Source: an uncultured Collinsella sp. (lineage in GTDB: Bacteria > Actinomycetota > Coriobacteriia > Coriobacteriales > Coriobacteriaceae). From it: 36,043 nucleotides of DNA. The notes under the pieces were generated by a model, which worked only from the letters and a program-made list of their open reading frames with translations, was not told where the DNA came from and did not search any database. The stretch is from positions 1-36,043 of the forward strand of contig CABUPH010000019.1 in the NCBI GenBank assembly GCA_902493375.1, given 5' to 3'. Below are positions 8,334 to 19,156 of the stretch, in pieces. The position numbers and the translations under genes were made by a program. Position 1 is the first letter of the stretch, and each line of letters opens with the position of its first letter.

Positions 8334-9548
8334 TTACCGTGCATTAAAAACGTAGTGGTCCAGGCGGTCGCACGCTTCCTTTACGCGCGAAAGCGGCAGC
8401 GCCAGATTCACGCGAATGTGGCAGGGTCCGTGAAACGGACGGCCGTCCTGATACCCCACGCCCACGCGCGCCCCCTCGTCGAGCAACCACTGAATATCGC
8501 AGCCATGCTCGCGGCACCACTCGGTGCAGTCCAGAAACACCATGTACGTGCCCTGCGGACGTGAATAGCCCACGCCCTCAAAATGCTCGTCCACGTAATT
8601 GCAGAAGTACTCGATATTGCCGGCAAGCACCTGGTTGAGCTCGTCCACCCACTCGTAGCCCTGCGGCTGGTAGGCACCGATAAGCGCATGCATGGAAAGG
8701 ACATTCATCTCGTTGTAGTGGGTCTTGTTGGACACGGCGCACACGCGGTCGCGCAGCGTCTCGTTATAGATGATGTGGTAGCTGCCGACCAGACCCGCCA
8801 GGTTGAACGTCTTGCTGGGCGCATAGAGGGCAACCGTGCGCATGCGGGCATCCTCGCTCACCGACTGCGTCGGGATATGCCTGTGTCCCGGCAGGATGAT
8901 ATCGGACCAAATCTCGTCCGAGATCACCACGCAATCGTGCTGGCGATAAATGTCCATGGCGCGCTCTATCTCGTCACGCTCCCATACGCGGCCGCAGGGA
9001 TTGTGCGGAGAGCAGAACACCGCAGCATGAATGTGGTTTTGGGCGAGCTTGTGCTCCATGTCCTCAAAGTCCATGCGCCACACGCCCTGGTTGTCGAGTT
9101 TAAGCGGGCTGTGGACAATACGATAGCCCGCGGCTTCGATAGACTTGGTAAAGCCGATGTAGGTGGGACTGTGGACCAGCACCGCATCGCCCGGCTGAAC
9201 ATACGCACGCAGCGTCGACACGACACCGCCCAGCACGCCATTTTCGTAGCCGATATGCTCAGGGCGCAGGTCCTCGACGCCATTGCGGCGACTCTGCCAT
9301 TCGATGATGCGGTCGAAGTACTCGGCGCGTGGATCAAAGTAGCCAAACATAGGGTGCTGAGCGCGCTGAATGATGTGCTCCTGGACCGTGGACACCGTGG
9401 CAAAGTTCATGTCCGCCACCCACATGGGAATGCGGTCGAAGCCCTCGTCGGGTGCGTTCGGAGCCATACCGGGGATTTCACCCCAAGAGTCAACGGCGAT
9501 GGAGTCCATGCCGTGGCGGTCGATAAGCGAGCTAAAGTCGTATTTCAT
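8334..9548 (-). CDS. MalY/PatB-type PLP-dependent cystathionine beta-lyase / aminotransferase
   Basis: 404 residues, normal for the family. PLP fold type I features are visible: MWVADMNF near the N-terminus (typical of MalY/PatB), GYENGVLGGVVSTLRA, SPTYIGF, CSPHNPCGRVW, SDEIWSDI, and APSKTFNLAGL with Lys246 as the Schiff-base lysine. The family cleaves C-S bonds of cystathionine or cysteine, releasing pyruvate, ammonia and a thiol or H2S; in E. coli, MalY also represses the maltose regulator. Which activity applies here is unknown. The ATG at 9548 has GGGAG six to seven bases upstream. It appears monocistronic, ended by the hairpin at 8282-8323. Cytosolic. Confidence 0.9.
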   Translation of the reverse strand: MKYDFSSLIDRHGMDSIAVDSWGEIPGMAPNAPDEGFDRIPMWVADMNFATVSTVQEHIIQRAQHPMFGYFDPRAEYFDRIIEWQSRRNGVEDLRPEHIGYENGVLGGVVSTLRAYVQPGDAVLVHSPTYIGFTKSIEAAGYRIVHSPLKLDNQGVWRMDFEDMEHKLAQNHIHAAVFCSPHNPCGRVWERDEIERAMDIYRQHDCVVISDEIWSDIILPGHRHIPTQSVSEDARMRTVALYAPSKTFNLAGLVGSYHIIYNETLRDRVCAVSNKTHYNEMNVLSMHALIGAYQPQGYEWVDELNQVLAGNIEYFCNYVDEHFEGVGYSRPQGTYMVFLDCTEWCREHGCDIQWLLDEGARVGVGYQDGRPFHGPCHIRVNLALPLSRVKEACDRLDHYVFNAR

Positions 9549-9660
9549 GCTGAGCTCCCGTGCAAAGTAGGCTGTTTCGATAGGCGTTATTGTCCACCAG
9601 CGTGGGCGGTTTTGACGCGGGGTTTGGCGCTTAATTTGACGGGTGCGGACGAATGGCGGG

Positions 9661-10398
9661 TTAGTCTTGTGCGTCGTTGACGGCGACTACGGTTAGCTGG
9701 GTTTCGTCGACCGTAAACGATATGTCGAGTCCGACGTAAGCCAAGTGGTAAATGCGGTTTGGCTCGTGCTTGCTGCCTGCGCGGCGTGGATCCTGGCGAA
9801 GGACCTCGACCAAGCCGGGGAGCTTTGCGGGCGGGACCATATCCTGCAGCGTCTGCGGGAACTCGATGTCGAGCTCTTGCCACGGAGCATCCTCAATCCA
9901 GCCGCCCGTTGCATCCGGGTGGCAGTCCGCAAACGGAATGTAGGGCTTAATGTCGTAGATGGGCGTGCCGTCGCGCAGGTCGGCCCCCAGCACATGGATG
10001 ATGGGGCCGTCGTCAGTAAGCTCCACGCGGTCGAGCTTAACGCAGGTGAGCCCGATGGGGTTAGGGCGAAACGGACTGCGCGTGGCAAACACGCCCACGC
10101 GTTCGGCTCCACCCAGGCGCGGCGGGCGCACGGTTTTCGACCATTTTGCGTTGGTGCCGGTCCTGTCCTGCGTTTTGGCATCGGCGGCTATGTCCTTAGC
10201 CGTGCCGCCGGGCGTTCCGTTTTCGAAGCGCCACAGCAGCCACAGGTGAGAGAAGGAGTCCAGACCCTCAACCGCTGCGTTGGACGCAAATTCCGGCTCA
10301 AAAACGATGCGTCCCTGCAGATGAGGCGCCAAAAAGCTGTTGCGCGGGATGCCGAACTTCTGCGGCAGGTCGGTATGTATGTGTGCAATAGGTTCCAT
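9661..10398 (-). CDS. trmO: tRNA (adenine(37)-N6)-methyltransferase TrmO
   Basis: 245 residues from the ATG at 10398; a second ATG three codons earlier (10407) is equally possible. The signature RSPFRPNPIGLT at 107-118 identifies the UPF0066/TrmO family, which uses S-adenosylmethionine to methylate N6 of t6A37 in threonine tRNAs. Further family segments are FEPEFASNAAVEGLDSFSHLWLLW (about 33-56) and GTPIYDIKPYIPFADCHPDA, followed by a C-terminal domain containing DISF. Neither ATG has a clear ribosome site. TACAAT at 10406-10411 could act as a -10 box and would place the transcript start near the ATG, so leaderless expression is possible. It diverges from the XRE regulator. The open frame continues far upstream of the true start only as an antisense shadow of that regulator. 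Confidence 0.88.
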   Translation of the reverse strand: MEPIAHIHTDLPQKFGIPRNSFLAPHLQGRIVFEPEFASNAAVEGLDSFSHLWLLWRFENGTPGGTAKDIAADAKTQDRTGTNAKWSKTVRPPRLGGAERVGVFATRSPFRPNPIGLTCVKLDRVELTDDGPIIHVLGADLRDGTPIYDIKPYIPFADCHPDATGGWIEDAPWQELDIEFPQTLQDMVPPAKLPGLVEVLRQDPRRAGSKHEPNRIYHLAYVGLDISFTVDETQLTVVAVNDAQD

Positions 10399-10480
10399 GC
10401 CGGTCATTGTACGGCATGGAGGCGTGGGGCGTTGCGTGCAATTCTTCGCCGCGGTCCCCCGCCGTGCAACCAACGGTTGC

Positions 10481-10509
10481 TTGGAAGGGCGTCTGCCGCC
10501 GCGTATGCT
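10481..10509 (+). promoter_or_regulatory. Sigma-70-type promoter of the XRE/TipAS regulator
   Basis: TTGGAA (10481-10486), a 17-base spacer and TATGCT (10504-10509) lie about 30 bases upstream of the regulator's ATG. Each box matches four of six consensus bases and the spacing is ideal. Confidence 0.5.
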
Positions 10510-10539
10510 TAAGCCATCAACCAGCAGAAAGGAGCCGCT

Positions 10540-11367
10540 ATGGCCTTTGCAGAAAAGCTCATCGCTGTCCGTCGCGCCCATCACCTTACCCAAGAGCAGC
10601 TCGCTGCCAAGCTCTTCGTCACACGCCAGGCCATCAGCCGTTGGGAACGCGGCGAGGTCACACCGGGCATCGACATGATGAAGCTCATTGCCGCCGTAAC
10701 CGGCGAGCCCCTGTCTCACCTGCTCGAAATGCCCGAGCACTATTGCCAGAGCTGCGGCATGATACTCACGCCCGACGACTGCGGCACCGATGCCACAGGC
10801 GCCACGACCGACCATTACTGCAAGTGGTGCTACGACCACGGCAAGTACACCTACGACACCACCATGGAGGCAATGATCGAGGATTGTGCCCCGCGCCTGG
10901 CACAAAACACCGGTATGTCGCTCGACGAAGCCGTCTCGCTCATGGGCGCCGTCCTGCCGCAACTGGAGCGCTGGCGCACCGTGCAGGAAAACGAGGAGCG
11001 CTACGGCGCCGAAGCGCGGGCGCGCTATGGCGATGAGGCTATTGATGCAGCAAATGAAGCACTGCTGGACATGGACCCCGAGACATGGAACGACATGAAG
11101 GAACTTGAACGCGCTGTTCTGGGCCAGCTTTCGATTGCCATGGGCATTGGCGACCCAGAGAGCAACGAGGCCCACAAACTTGTCGCAATGCACCGTCGAT
11201 GGATTGCCCTTAGCTGGGGACACGAGCCCCAAGACGAAGCATACCTGGGCCTCGCCCACGGCTATCTTACCGACCAGCGCTTTGTTGACTACTACGACAA
11301 GCCCTGCGGCACCGGAGCCACGGCGTTTCTGGTCCAGGCCATCGAGTCGTCGTTGACGCGCGCATAG
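10540..11367 (+). CDS. XRE-family regulator with zinc ribbon and TipAS ligand-binding domain
   Basis: 275 residues, AAAGGAG before the ATG. Three parts are visible. Residues 6-61 are a Cro/XRE helix-turn-helix (LTQEQLAAKLFVTRQAISRWERG). Residues 67-104 are a zinc-ribbon of the type HYCQSCGM...DHYCKWCYDHGKYTYD, with Cys69, Cys72, Cys81, Cys94 and Cys97. Residues from about 150 to 272 resemble the TipAS domain (ARYGDEAIDAANEALLDMDPETWNDM... GLAHGYLTDQRFVDYYDKPCGTGATAFL), the module that in TipA and its relatives captures thiopeptide-type antibiotics, normally behind a MerR head. Here it sits behind an XRE head and a zinc ribbon. It is probably a ligand-responsive transcription factor. Its target may be itself, the divergent trmO or the glutaredoxin 51 bases downstream; none is proven. 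Confidence 0.85.
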   Translation: MAFAEKLIAVRRAHHLTQEQLAAKLFVTRQAISRWERGEVTPGIDMMKLIAAVTGEPLSHLLEMPEHYCQSCGMILTPDDCGTDATGATTDHYCKWCYDHGKYTYDTTMEAMIEDCAPRLAQNTGMSLDEAVSLMGAVLPQLERWRTVQENEERYGAEARARYGDEAIDAANEALLDMDPETWNDMKELERAVLGQLSIAMGIGDPESNEAHKLVAMHRRWIALSWGHEPQDEAYLGLAHGYLTDQRFVDYYDKPCGTGATAFLVQAIESSLTRA

Positions 11368-11418
11368 ACCGCGGCGGCTTTGGGTATTTCAATCAAAACC
11401 GCAACCGATTGGAGACCT

Positions 11419-11664
11419 ATGACTACTGATCACGAGCTCGTGCTCTACGTTATGACCGGCTGCCCGTACTGCATAAAGGTCAAGCGCTTTTTGGCCGATA
11501 ACGGCGTGGCCATTCCCAAGCGCAATATCTCGACCGATTCCGATGCCGAACAGACACTCATCGCCATCGGCGGAAAACGCCAGGTTCCCTGCCTGTTCAT
11601 CGACGGCAAACCACTCTACGAATCGAGCGACATCATCGCGTGGGTGCAGGAAAACCTGCTCTAG
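11419..11664 (+). CDS. Glutaredoxin-like thiol-disulfide oxidoreductase
   Basis: 81 residues from the ATG at 11419, with GGAG four bases upstream. It has the thioredoxin-fold glutaredoxin pattern: LYVMTGCPYCIKVKRFL with active-site Cys15-Pro-Tyr-Cys18, the cis-proline segment KRQVPCLFIDG (Pro57) and the glycine-poor end ESSDIIAWVQENL. It would reduce protein or small-molecule disulfides in the cytosol using glutathione or another low-molecular-weight thiol. Whether this organism makes glutathione cannot be judged here, and a mycoredoxin- or NrdH-like supply is possible. It may be read through from the regulator 51 bases upstream. Confidence 0.88.
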   Translation: MTTDHELVLYVMTGCPYCIKVKRFLADNGVAIPKRNISTDSDAEQTLIAIGGKRQVPCLFIDGKPLYESSDIIAWVQENLL

Positions 11665-11710
11665 CGCGCATCCCGTCCGTCCAAGGCCCCAACCCATACG
11701 ACCCAAACAT

Positions 11711-11763
11711 GTACACCAGCATCCAAAGTCGACATTTTTCGACATCTTTGGATGCTGGTGTAC
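11711..11763. repeat. Perfect 18-bp inverted repeat between convergent genes
   Basis: Arms at 11711-11728 and 11746-11763 (GTACACCAGCATCCAAAG and its exact complement) enclose a 17-base loop that itself contains a direct repeat TCGACAT (11729-11735 and 11739-11745). It lies between the convergent glutaredoxin and dus genes. There is no adjoining T-run, so it could be a factor-assisted terminator or a dispersed palindromic element. Confidence 0.7.
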
Positions 11764-11778
11764 AGCTTTTTGCTACAC

Positions 11779-11835
11779 AGTCGTTGGGGACGTCCTTAAA
11801 TGACCAGTCGTTAAAGAACGCCCCCGATGACTAGT
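11779..11835. repeat. Degenerate second copy of the GGGGACGTTCTT inverted repeat
   Basis: The plus-orientation module (11779-11797) and its inverted partner (11814-11835) match the element at 1558-1641 with a few substitutions: GGGGACGTCCTT and AAGAACGCCCCC instead of the perfect pair. The right end reaches the first base of the dus stop codon, so the element has settled directly against a gene end. Confidence 0.75.
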
Positions 11836-12788
11836 TAGCCGTGGAAGCGAGCTGTGGGTGCAAGCGGCTGTTCGCGAAAGACGCGCTCGACGGCAGCGCG
11901 GTATTCGTCGACCTTTTTGGTCTTGCGTACGATCTTGTGGACGGTAGCGGGATCAGCGAAAGCGCACTTGGCGTAGAACCACCACTCCTTCATGCGGAAG
12001 ACCGCATTGCCGCCAATCTCTTCTGCATATGCCGCAAACAGCGTGTCGTGGAAGCGCTGCAGCTCAGCAGCCGTTGCAGCAGGGCCGCCCTTGACCATGC
12101 GAGCCAGAGCGGGGTTCGCGAGCAGGCCACGCCCCAACATCACATGGCGCGTGCCGGGATAGGCCTCCACCAGCGCGTCCATATCCTCAAGATCAAAAAT
12201 GTCACCGTTATAGGCCACGGGGAACGGCGCACGCTCCAGCGTCTCGCCATAAAACTCTTTGCGCGGCGAACCCGTATAGCGGTCCTTTTGCACGCGCGGA
12301 TGCACAATGAGCTCTGCCAACGGCATGCGGCAATACAGATCGAGCACGCGCTCGTATTCGTCGTCATTCTCCAGCCCTAGCCTGGTCTTTACCGACACCG
12401 GCAACGGCGACCGCTCGCACACATCACTCAAGAACACCTCGAGCTCGTCGAGATTGCGCAAGAAACCCGAACCCTTGCCCTTGGCGACAACCGTCCCCGA
12501 GGGGCAACCCAGGTTGAGATTGACCTCGCGGTAGCCCATGTCGGCGAGCACCTGTGCCGCCCATACAAACTCGTCCGCGTTCTTGGACATGAGCTGGGGC
12601 ACCACGTTGAGCCCTTGGTTGTTAGCCGGATCGACTTCCTTGAACGCCTTGCCGCCAAAGCGGTTTCCCACCCGCGGCGGCGGCAAAAACGGCGTGTAAT
12701 AGCAATCGAGCGCACCGAAGCACTCCGCATGCACACGACGGAACACATGCCCGGTAATCCCCTCCATGGGGGCAAGCGAAAGAATCAT
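11835..12788 (-). CDS. dus: tRNA-dihydrouridine synthase family protein
   Basis: 317 residues. The FMN-dependent TIM-barrel Dus family is shown by the start LSLAPMEGITGHVFRR, by VNLNLGCPSGTVVAKGKGSG with catalytic Cys95, by PVSVKTRLG, LIVHPRVQKDRYTG, VAYNGDIFD and by MLGRGLLANPAL. Such enzymes reduce uridine to dihydrouridine in the D-loop or variable region of tRNA using NADPH; the position modified cannot be told here. The C-terminal helical domain that holds tRNA is present. The ATG at 12788 is preceded by GAGAAGAG, a moderate ribosome site. It follows the ABC exporter gene on the same strand with a small hairpin between them. The stop codon abuts a repeat element. Confidence 0.92.
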   Translation of the reverse strand: MILSLAPMEGITGHVFRRVHAECFGALDCYYTPFLPPPRVGNRFGGKAFKEVDPANNQGLNVVPQLMSKNADEFVWAAQVLADMGYREVNLNLGCPSGTVVAKGKGSGFLRNLDELEVFLSDVCERSPLPVSVKTRLGLENDDEYERVLDLYCRMPLAELIVHPRVQKDRYTGSPRKEFYGETLERAPFPVAYNGDIFDLEDMDALVEAYPGTRHVMLGRGLLANPALARMVKGGPAATAAELQRFHDTLFAAYAEEIGGNAVFRMKEWWFYAKCAFADPATVHKIVRKTKKVDEYRAAVERVFREQPLAPTARFHG

Positions 12789-12813
12789 CTACTCTTCTCT
12801 CATATCAACGAAC

Positions 12814-12840
12814 GTGACAAAGGAACCGCCCTTTTGTCAC
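12814..12840 (-). terminator. Small hairpin after the ABC exporter gene
   Basis: GTGACAAA (12814-12821) pairs with TTTGTCAC (12833-12840), extended by a G-T and a G-C pair, just past the exporter stop at 12842 and 26 bases before the dus ATG. The T-run is weak. It may reduce but not abolish read-through into dus. Confidence 0.4.
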
Positions 12841-12841
12841 A

Positions 12842-16096
<3,255 letters not shown>

Positions 16097-16240
16097 GGAC
16101 GGCAACCTCTCCTGCGCAGGCACCCTGCCCGCTCTCCTCCGCCGTTCGTATTCGACGCGTTTGTCCTACTCTATCCCCATTTTTTGCCGGCGCCAGTGAG
16201 GAATGTAACGAACCGCGCCAAAAAACGAACGGGATGACGC

Positions 16241-16270
16241 CTAAAAGAAGAGGTCCCGAGCGGGACCTCT
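16241..16270 (-). terminator. Rho-independent terminator of the redox operon
   Basis: On the minus strand a GC-rich hairpin (AGAGGTCCC, loop of four, GGGACCTCT; 16249-16270) is followed directly by TCTTTTAG. It lies about 80 bases after the thioredoxin-like gene's stop and before the ABC exporter start, so the two units are separate. Confidence 0.8.
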
Positions 16271-16349
16271 GTATGGTGGAGATTATCTTGAAAGGCAGCG
16301 GACTACTCCGCACAGCGGCGCACGATCCTCGCCATGCTTTACGCGTTTT

Positions 16350-17321
16350 CTACTGCTCGCTATTCGCAATCGCCTGGTCGATAAGCTTGTCGAGTGCTGC
16401 GCGCTGCTCGGCGGAGCTGATGGCTCCCACGATTGGATCCCCTACGATGTTGCCATTCTGATCGATGACATACGTTGTCGGGAACGAGAACAAATTTGAC
16501 GTAAACTTACCGGCCTCGCTATCCGACTTGAACCAGATGTTCTTATATGTCACGCCCTTCTTGCTCAGCACGTCCTTGGCATCTGCAATCTCGCCCTTGT
16601 TGCCATCGAGCGTAAAGGAATTGACGCCCACGACCTGGCCGCCCTTCTCGGCAAGCTCCTGATTCAGCTTCTCAAGATCGCCCAGCTCGCCCACGCACGG
16701 CTTGCAAGTGGTGAACCAGAAGTTCATGACGGTGACTTTGTTCTTAGAGAACAGCTCGTCGCTGCTCACGTCGTTGCCATCCAGGTCTTTGCCCGTAAAG
16801 CTGGGGAACTTCGTCGCCTCGCTCGAAGCATTGGCACCAGCTGTCATGCCAGCGGCCGAAGCGTCGACGCTCTCGCCTGCGCTCGGCGTGCTTCCACAGC
16901 CGGGGAACTCCTTCTCCAAGCTCTCGAGCTTGTCCTCGATCTCCTTGATCTGCTGTGCACCGGTCTTGAGCGTCTTAAGCTCATCCGCCGTGAACTCATC
17001 CTTGGCACCGTCGATGGTCTTGAGCAGGAAATCGCCGTAATTGCTACCGTCCTCAATCATTGCCGAATCTTTATTTGCCGCATTGAATACCTTTTCCCAC
17101 AGCGCGTTATCACTCGAAAAGATATCATTCTCCTTCTGCATGAGTTTTGCATACAACTCGGCAGCCTCGTCGGCATTGGTCGGCTTCTGCGCAGTGAGTT
17201 CTGCGATCTTAGGATCGGAGCCCGCAGATTCGCTCGCATTGCCACCAGGTGCCGAGCACGCCACAAGACACAAGGCCAGTACCGGCACCATAAACAGGGC
17301 CGCAATCTTAGAAAGCTTCAT
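16350..17321 (-). CDS. TlpA-like thioredoxin-fold lipoprotein
   Basis: 323 residues from the ATG at 17321, which has GGAGG seven bases upstream; an ATG two codons earlier sits too close to that site. The lipoprotein leader MKLSKIAALFMVPVLALCLVAC gives lipidated Cys22. Residues 35-140 form a helical, charged segment (DEAAELYAKLMQKENDIF... IKEIEDKLESLEKEF), then a Ser/Ala-rich linker, then a TlpA/ResA thioredoxin domain (about 172-318) with VTVMNFWFTTCKPCVGEL (Cys206-Lys-Pro-Cys209) and the cis-proline segment FSFPTTYVID. It works outside the membrane as a thiol-disulfide reductase. It is the third gene of the CXXC protein, polyferredoxin, TlpA operon, 29 bases after the polyferredoxin, which points to electrons being passed to it across the membrane. 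Confidence 0.9.
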   Translation of the reverse strand: MKLSKIAALFMVPVLALCLVACSAPGGNASESAGSDPKIAELTAQKPTNADEAAELYAKLMQKENDIFSSDNALWEKVFNAANKDSAMIEDGSNYGDFLLKTIDGAKDEFTADELKTLKTGAQQIKEIEDKLESLEKEFPGCGSTPSAGESVDASAAGMTAGANASSEATKFPSFTGKDLDGNDVSSDELFSKNKVTVMNFWFTTCKPCVGELGDLEKLNQELAEKGGQVVGVNSFTLDGNKGEIADAKDVLSKKGVTYKNIWFKSDSEAGKFTSNLFSFPTTYVIDQNGNIVGDPIVGAISSAEQRAALDKLIDQAIANSEQ

Positions 17322-17350
17322 GGTCATTCCTCCGTTTTGTCGAAGCTTGT

Positions 17351-18253
17351 TTACTTTTTATCGGCGGTCAAGGGAAGCTTTTCCGCCGACACATCCAAGC
17401 CATAGCGATAGCTGATGGCATCGACGGGACAGGCCCCGATGCACTTTCCGCACCGGATACATTCGGCATGATTGGGCGAGCGGACCACATCAACGTCCAT
17501 CTGACAAACCCTTGAACACTTGCCGCACGAGACGCATTTGCACGCGTCAACCTGAATCCCCAACAAGGACACCTTATTCATGAGCGCATAGAATGCGCCG
17601 AGTGGACAAATCCATTTGCAGAAGGGGCGGTAGAACAAAACGCTCAGCACTACCACGGCAATGAGAACGGCAAGTTTCCAAGTAAAGAGATGTCCCAACG
17701 CAGATCGAATGCCGGCATTGGCGATGGCCAGCGGAATGGCGCCCTCGAGCACACCCTGCGGACAGATGTACTTACAAAAGAACGGGTCGCCCATGCCCAC
17801 GTCGTTAACCACCAAGACGGGCAGCAGCACCACGGCAAACAGCAGTACGACGTACTTGATGTACGTGAGCGGCTTGAGCTTTTTTGTGGAAAACTTTTTG
17901 CCGGGAATCTTATGAAGCAGCTCCTGCAGCCAGCCAAACGGGCACAGAAAGCCGCATACAAAGCGTCCCAGCAGCACGCCGAGCAAAATGAGCGTACCGG
18001 TAACATAGTAAGAAAAGTTGAACTTGGATGAACCTACCACCGACTGGAACGACCCGATGGGGCACGCACCCGATGCCGCGGGGCACGAATAGCAGTTAAG
18101 CCCAGGTACGCAGACTGTTTTTCCCGCGCCCTGATAGATGCCGCCTTTGGCAAAGTTTGGCAGGTGAATGTTGGTGACGAGCGTCGCCGCCGCCTGAATG
18201 AATCCGCGAAATCGAGCCAAAACATGCGACGCAGTGTTTTCTCTTTTATCCAA
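17351..18253 (-). CDS. NapH-like membrane polyferredoxin (4Fe-4S binding protein)
   Basis: 300 residues if started at the TTG at 18253, whose GGAG lies ten bases upstream inside the preceding gene. Longer readings to 18340 give a non-family, Cys-rich head that overlaps the small CXXC gene. Visible: N-terminal helix with TLVTNIHLPNF; GLNCYSCPAASGACPIG (Cys54, Cys57, Cys64); several membrane helices; paired motifs CGFLCPFGW (100, 104), CKYICPQG (160, 164), CKWICPLGA (212, 216); then two ferredoxin clusters, CVSCGKCSRVC (240-250) and CIRCGKCIGACP (265-275). This is the NapH/YccM/RdxA class, passing electrons from the cytosol across the membrane. Its start overlaps the CXXC gene's stop by eight bases, so translation is probably coupled. 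The thioredoxin lipoprotein downstream is the likely acceptor. Confidence 0.88.
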   Translation of the reverse strand: MDKRENTASHVLARFRGFIQAAATLVTNIHLPNFAKGGIYQGAGKTVCVPGLNCYSCPAASGACPIGSFQSVVGSSKFNFSYYVTGTLILLGVLLGRFVCGFLCPFGWLQELLHKIPGKKFSTKKLKPLTYIKYVVLLFAVVLLPVLVVNDVGMGDPFFCKYICPQGVLEGAIPLAIANAGIRSALGHLFTWKLAVLIAVVVLSVLFYRPFCKWICPLGAFYALMNKVSLLGIQVDACKCVSCGKCSRVCQMDVDVVRSPNHAECIRCGKCIGACPVDAISYRYGLDVSAEKLPLTADKK

Positions 18254-18392
18254 TTCCGATACACTCCAAGCACAGCCTAATCGCTTTGGCCAGCACGGCA
18301 TCCGCCTCGCCACGCATAACGCCAAAGCACACCATGGCAATTCCGACGATCAACAAAGCGACCTGTACCACGGGTTTTACCGCTTTGAACAA
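18246..18392 (-). CDS. Small CXXC-motif membrane protein (CD1871A-like)
   Basis: A 48-residue reading frame from the TTG at 18392, eight bases after AAAGGAG (18402-18408); a GTG at 18401 overlaps that site. The protein has a basic start (MFKAVKPVVQ), one hydrophobic helix (VALLIVGIAMVCFGVM, about 11-26), then RGEADAVLAKAIRLCLECIGIG with Cys41 and Cys44 as CLEC at the C-terminus. The order of helix, R-G-E, then a terminal C-L-E-C-I-G-I-G matches the family known as CD1871A, which is repeatedly found beside NapH-like polyferredoxins and TlpA-like thioredoxins. The same order is present here. A role as a thiol/disulfide or metal-cluster partner in this electron chain is inference. Its stop overlaps the start of the polyferredoxin. 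Confidence 0.82.
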   Translation of the reverse strand: MFKAVKPVVQVALLIVGIAMVCFGVMRGEADAVLAKAIRLCLECIGIG

Positions 18393-18424
18393 CCTGACCA
18401 CTCCTTTCGTTACGCGACCATTGG

Positions 18425-18452
18425 ACCATATCGGCTATAAAATCCGTGTTAA
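18425..18452 (-). promoter_or_regulatory. Promoter of the membrane redox operon
   Basis: On the minus strand TTAACA (18447-18452), 16-base spacer, TATGGT (18425-18430), about 17 bases before the ribosome site of the CXXC gene. The -35 matches five of six consensus bases, the -10 four. It lies in the 89-base divergent gap shared with the response regulator gene, so control by that regulator is plausible. Confidence 0.5.
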
Positions 18453-18481
18453 GCGCGATTTGAAATGGCAAGGAGACTGTT

Positions 18482-19156
18482 ATGCGTATTTTGATCGTCG
18501 AGGACGAGCGGGCGCTGTGTGACGCAATCGCGCGCAGCTTGCGAAACTTGGCGTACAGCGTCGACTGCTGTCACGACGGACAGGAGGCGCTCGACCTACT
18601 GGACGTTGAGACCTTCGACCTCGTGGTACTCGACCTCAACCTTCCCCGCATCGACGGCATGACCGTGCTCAGGGAACTTAGGAAAACTGACTGCGAGACC
18701 AAGGTACTGATTCTGTCCGCACGCGGCGAAGTATCCGATAAAGTCGCCGGACTCGATGCCGGCGCCAACGATTACCTCACCAAGCCGTTTCATCTGGACG
18801 AACTTGCAGCAAGGATCCGCAGCCTTACCCTCAGGCGCTTCGCACAAAGCGACATAGTATTAGCCTGCGGAAAGCTCAGCTTTGACACCAAGGCGCGCAT
18901 CGCTTCCGTGGACAGTGAGGCTCTATCTCTTACACGCAAAGAAACGGGAATCTTGGAATACCTGATGCTTAATCAGGGGCGACCGGTAAGCCAAGAAGAG
19001 CTTATCGAGCACGTTTGGGATTGCAGCGTGAACAGCTTTAGCAACGCAACCCGCGTTCATATCTCGTCGCTCCGAAAAAAGTTGCGCAGCGCTTTGGGAT
19101 ACGACCCGATTCGCAATCGGGTTGGAGAGGGCTACGTTATGGAAGATAGCGAATGA
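18482..19156 (+). CDS. OmpR/PhoB-family response regulator
   Basis: 224 residues, AAGGAG shortly before the ATG. The receiver domain (1-118) has the acidic pair Glu7-Asp8, phosphoacceptor Asp51 (VVLDLNLPRIDG), the S/T at LILSARG and Lys in YLTKPF. The C-terminal winged helix (about 125-222) shows LSLTRKETGILEYLMLNQGRPVSQEELIEHVW and TRVHISSLRKKL...VGEGYVM. It is a DNA-binding activator or repressor phosphorylated by the kinase gene that overlaps its stop by four bases. Being divergent from the CXXC/polyferredoxin/thioredoxin operon across 89 bases, that operon is the obvious candidate target, although nothing in the sequence proves it. Confidence 0.93.
   Translation: MRILIVEDERALCDAIARSLRNLAYSVDCCHDGQEALDLLDVETFDLVVLDLNLPRIDGMTVLRELRKTDCETKVLILSARGEVSDKVAGLDAGANDYLTKPFHLDELAARIRSLTLRRFAQSDIVLACGKLSFDTKARIASVDSEALSLTRKETGILEYLMLNQGRPVSQEELIEHVWDCSVNSFSNATRVHISSLRKKLRSALGYDPIRNRVGEGYVMEDSE

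Noticed and set aside
8583..9680. A 365-codon plus-strand frame opposite the MalY-like gene
   Set aside because: Antisense to a well-supported PLP enzyme and without recognisable motifs.
10399..11259. Upstream extension of the TrmO frame into a 532-codon frame
   Set aside because: The extra part is antisense to the XRE/TipAS regulator. TrmO family proteins begin at the MEPIAHIHTDLP region.
18277..18471. A 64-codon minus-strand frame overlapping the small CXXC gene
   Set aside because: It is in a different frame from the CXXC protein, is Arg/Gly-rich and has no family features, while the shifted frame gives the known helix-CLEC pattern.
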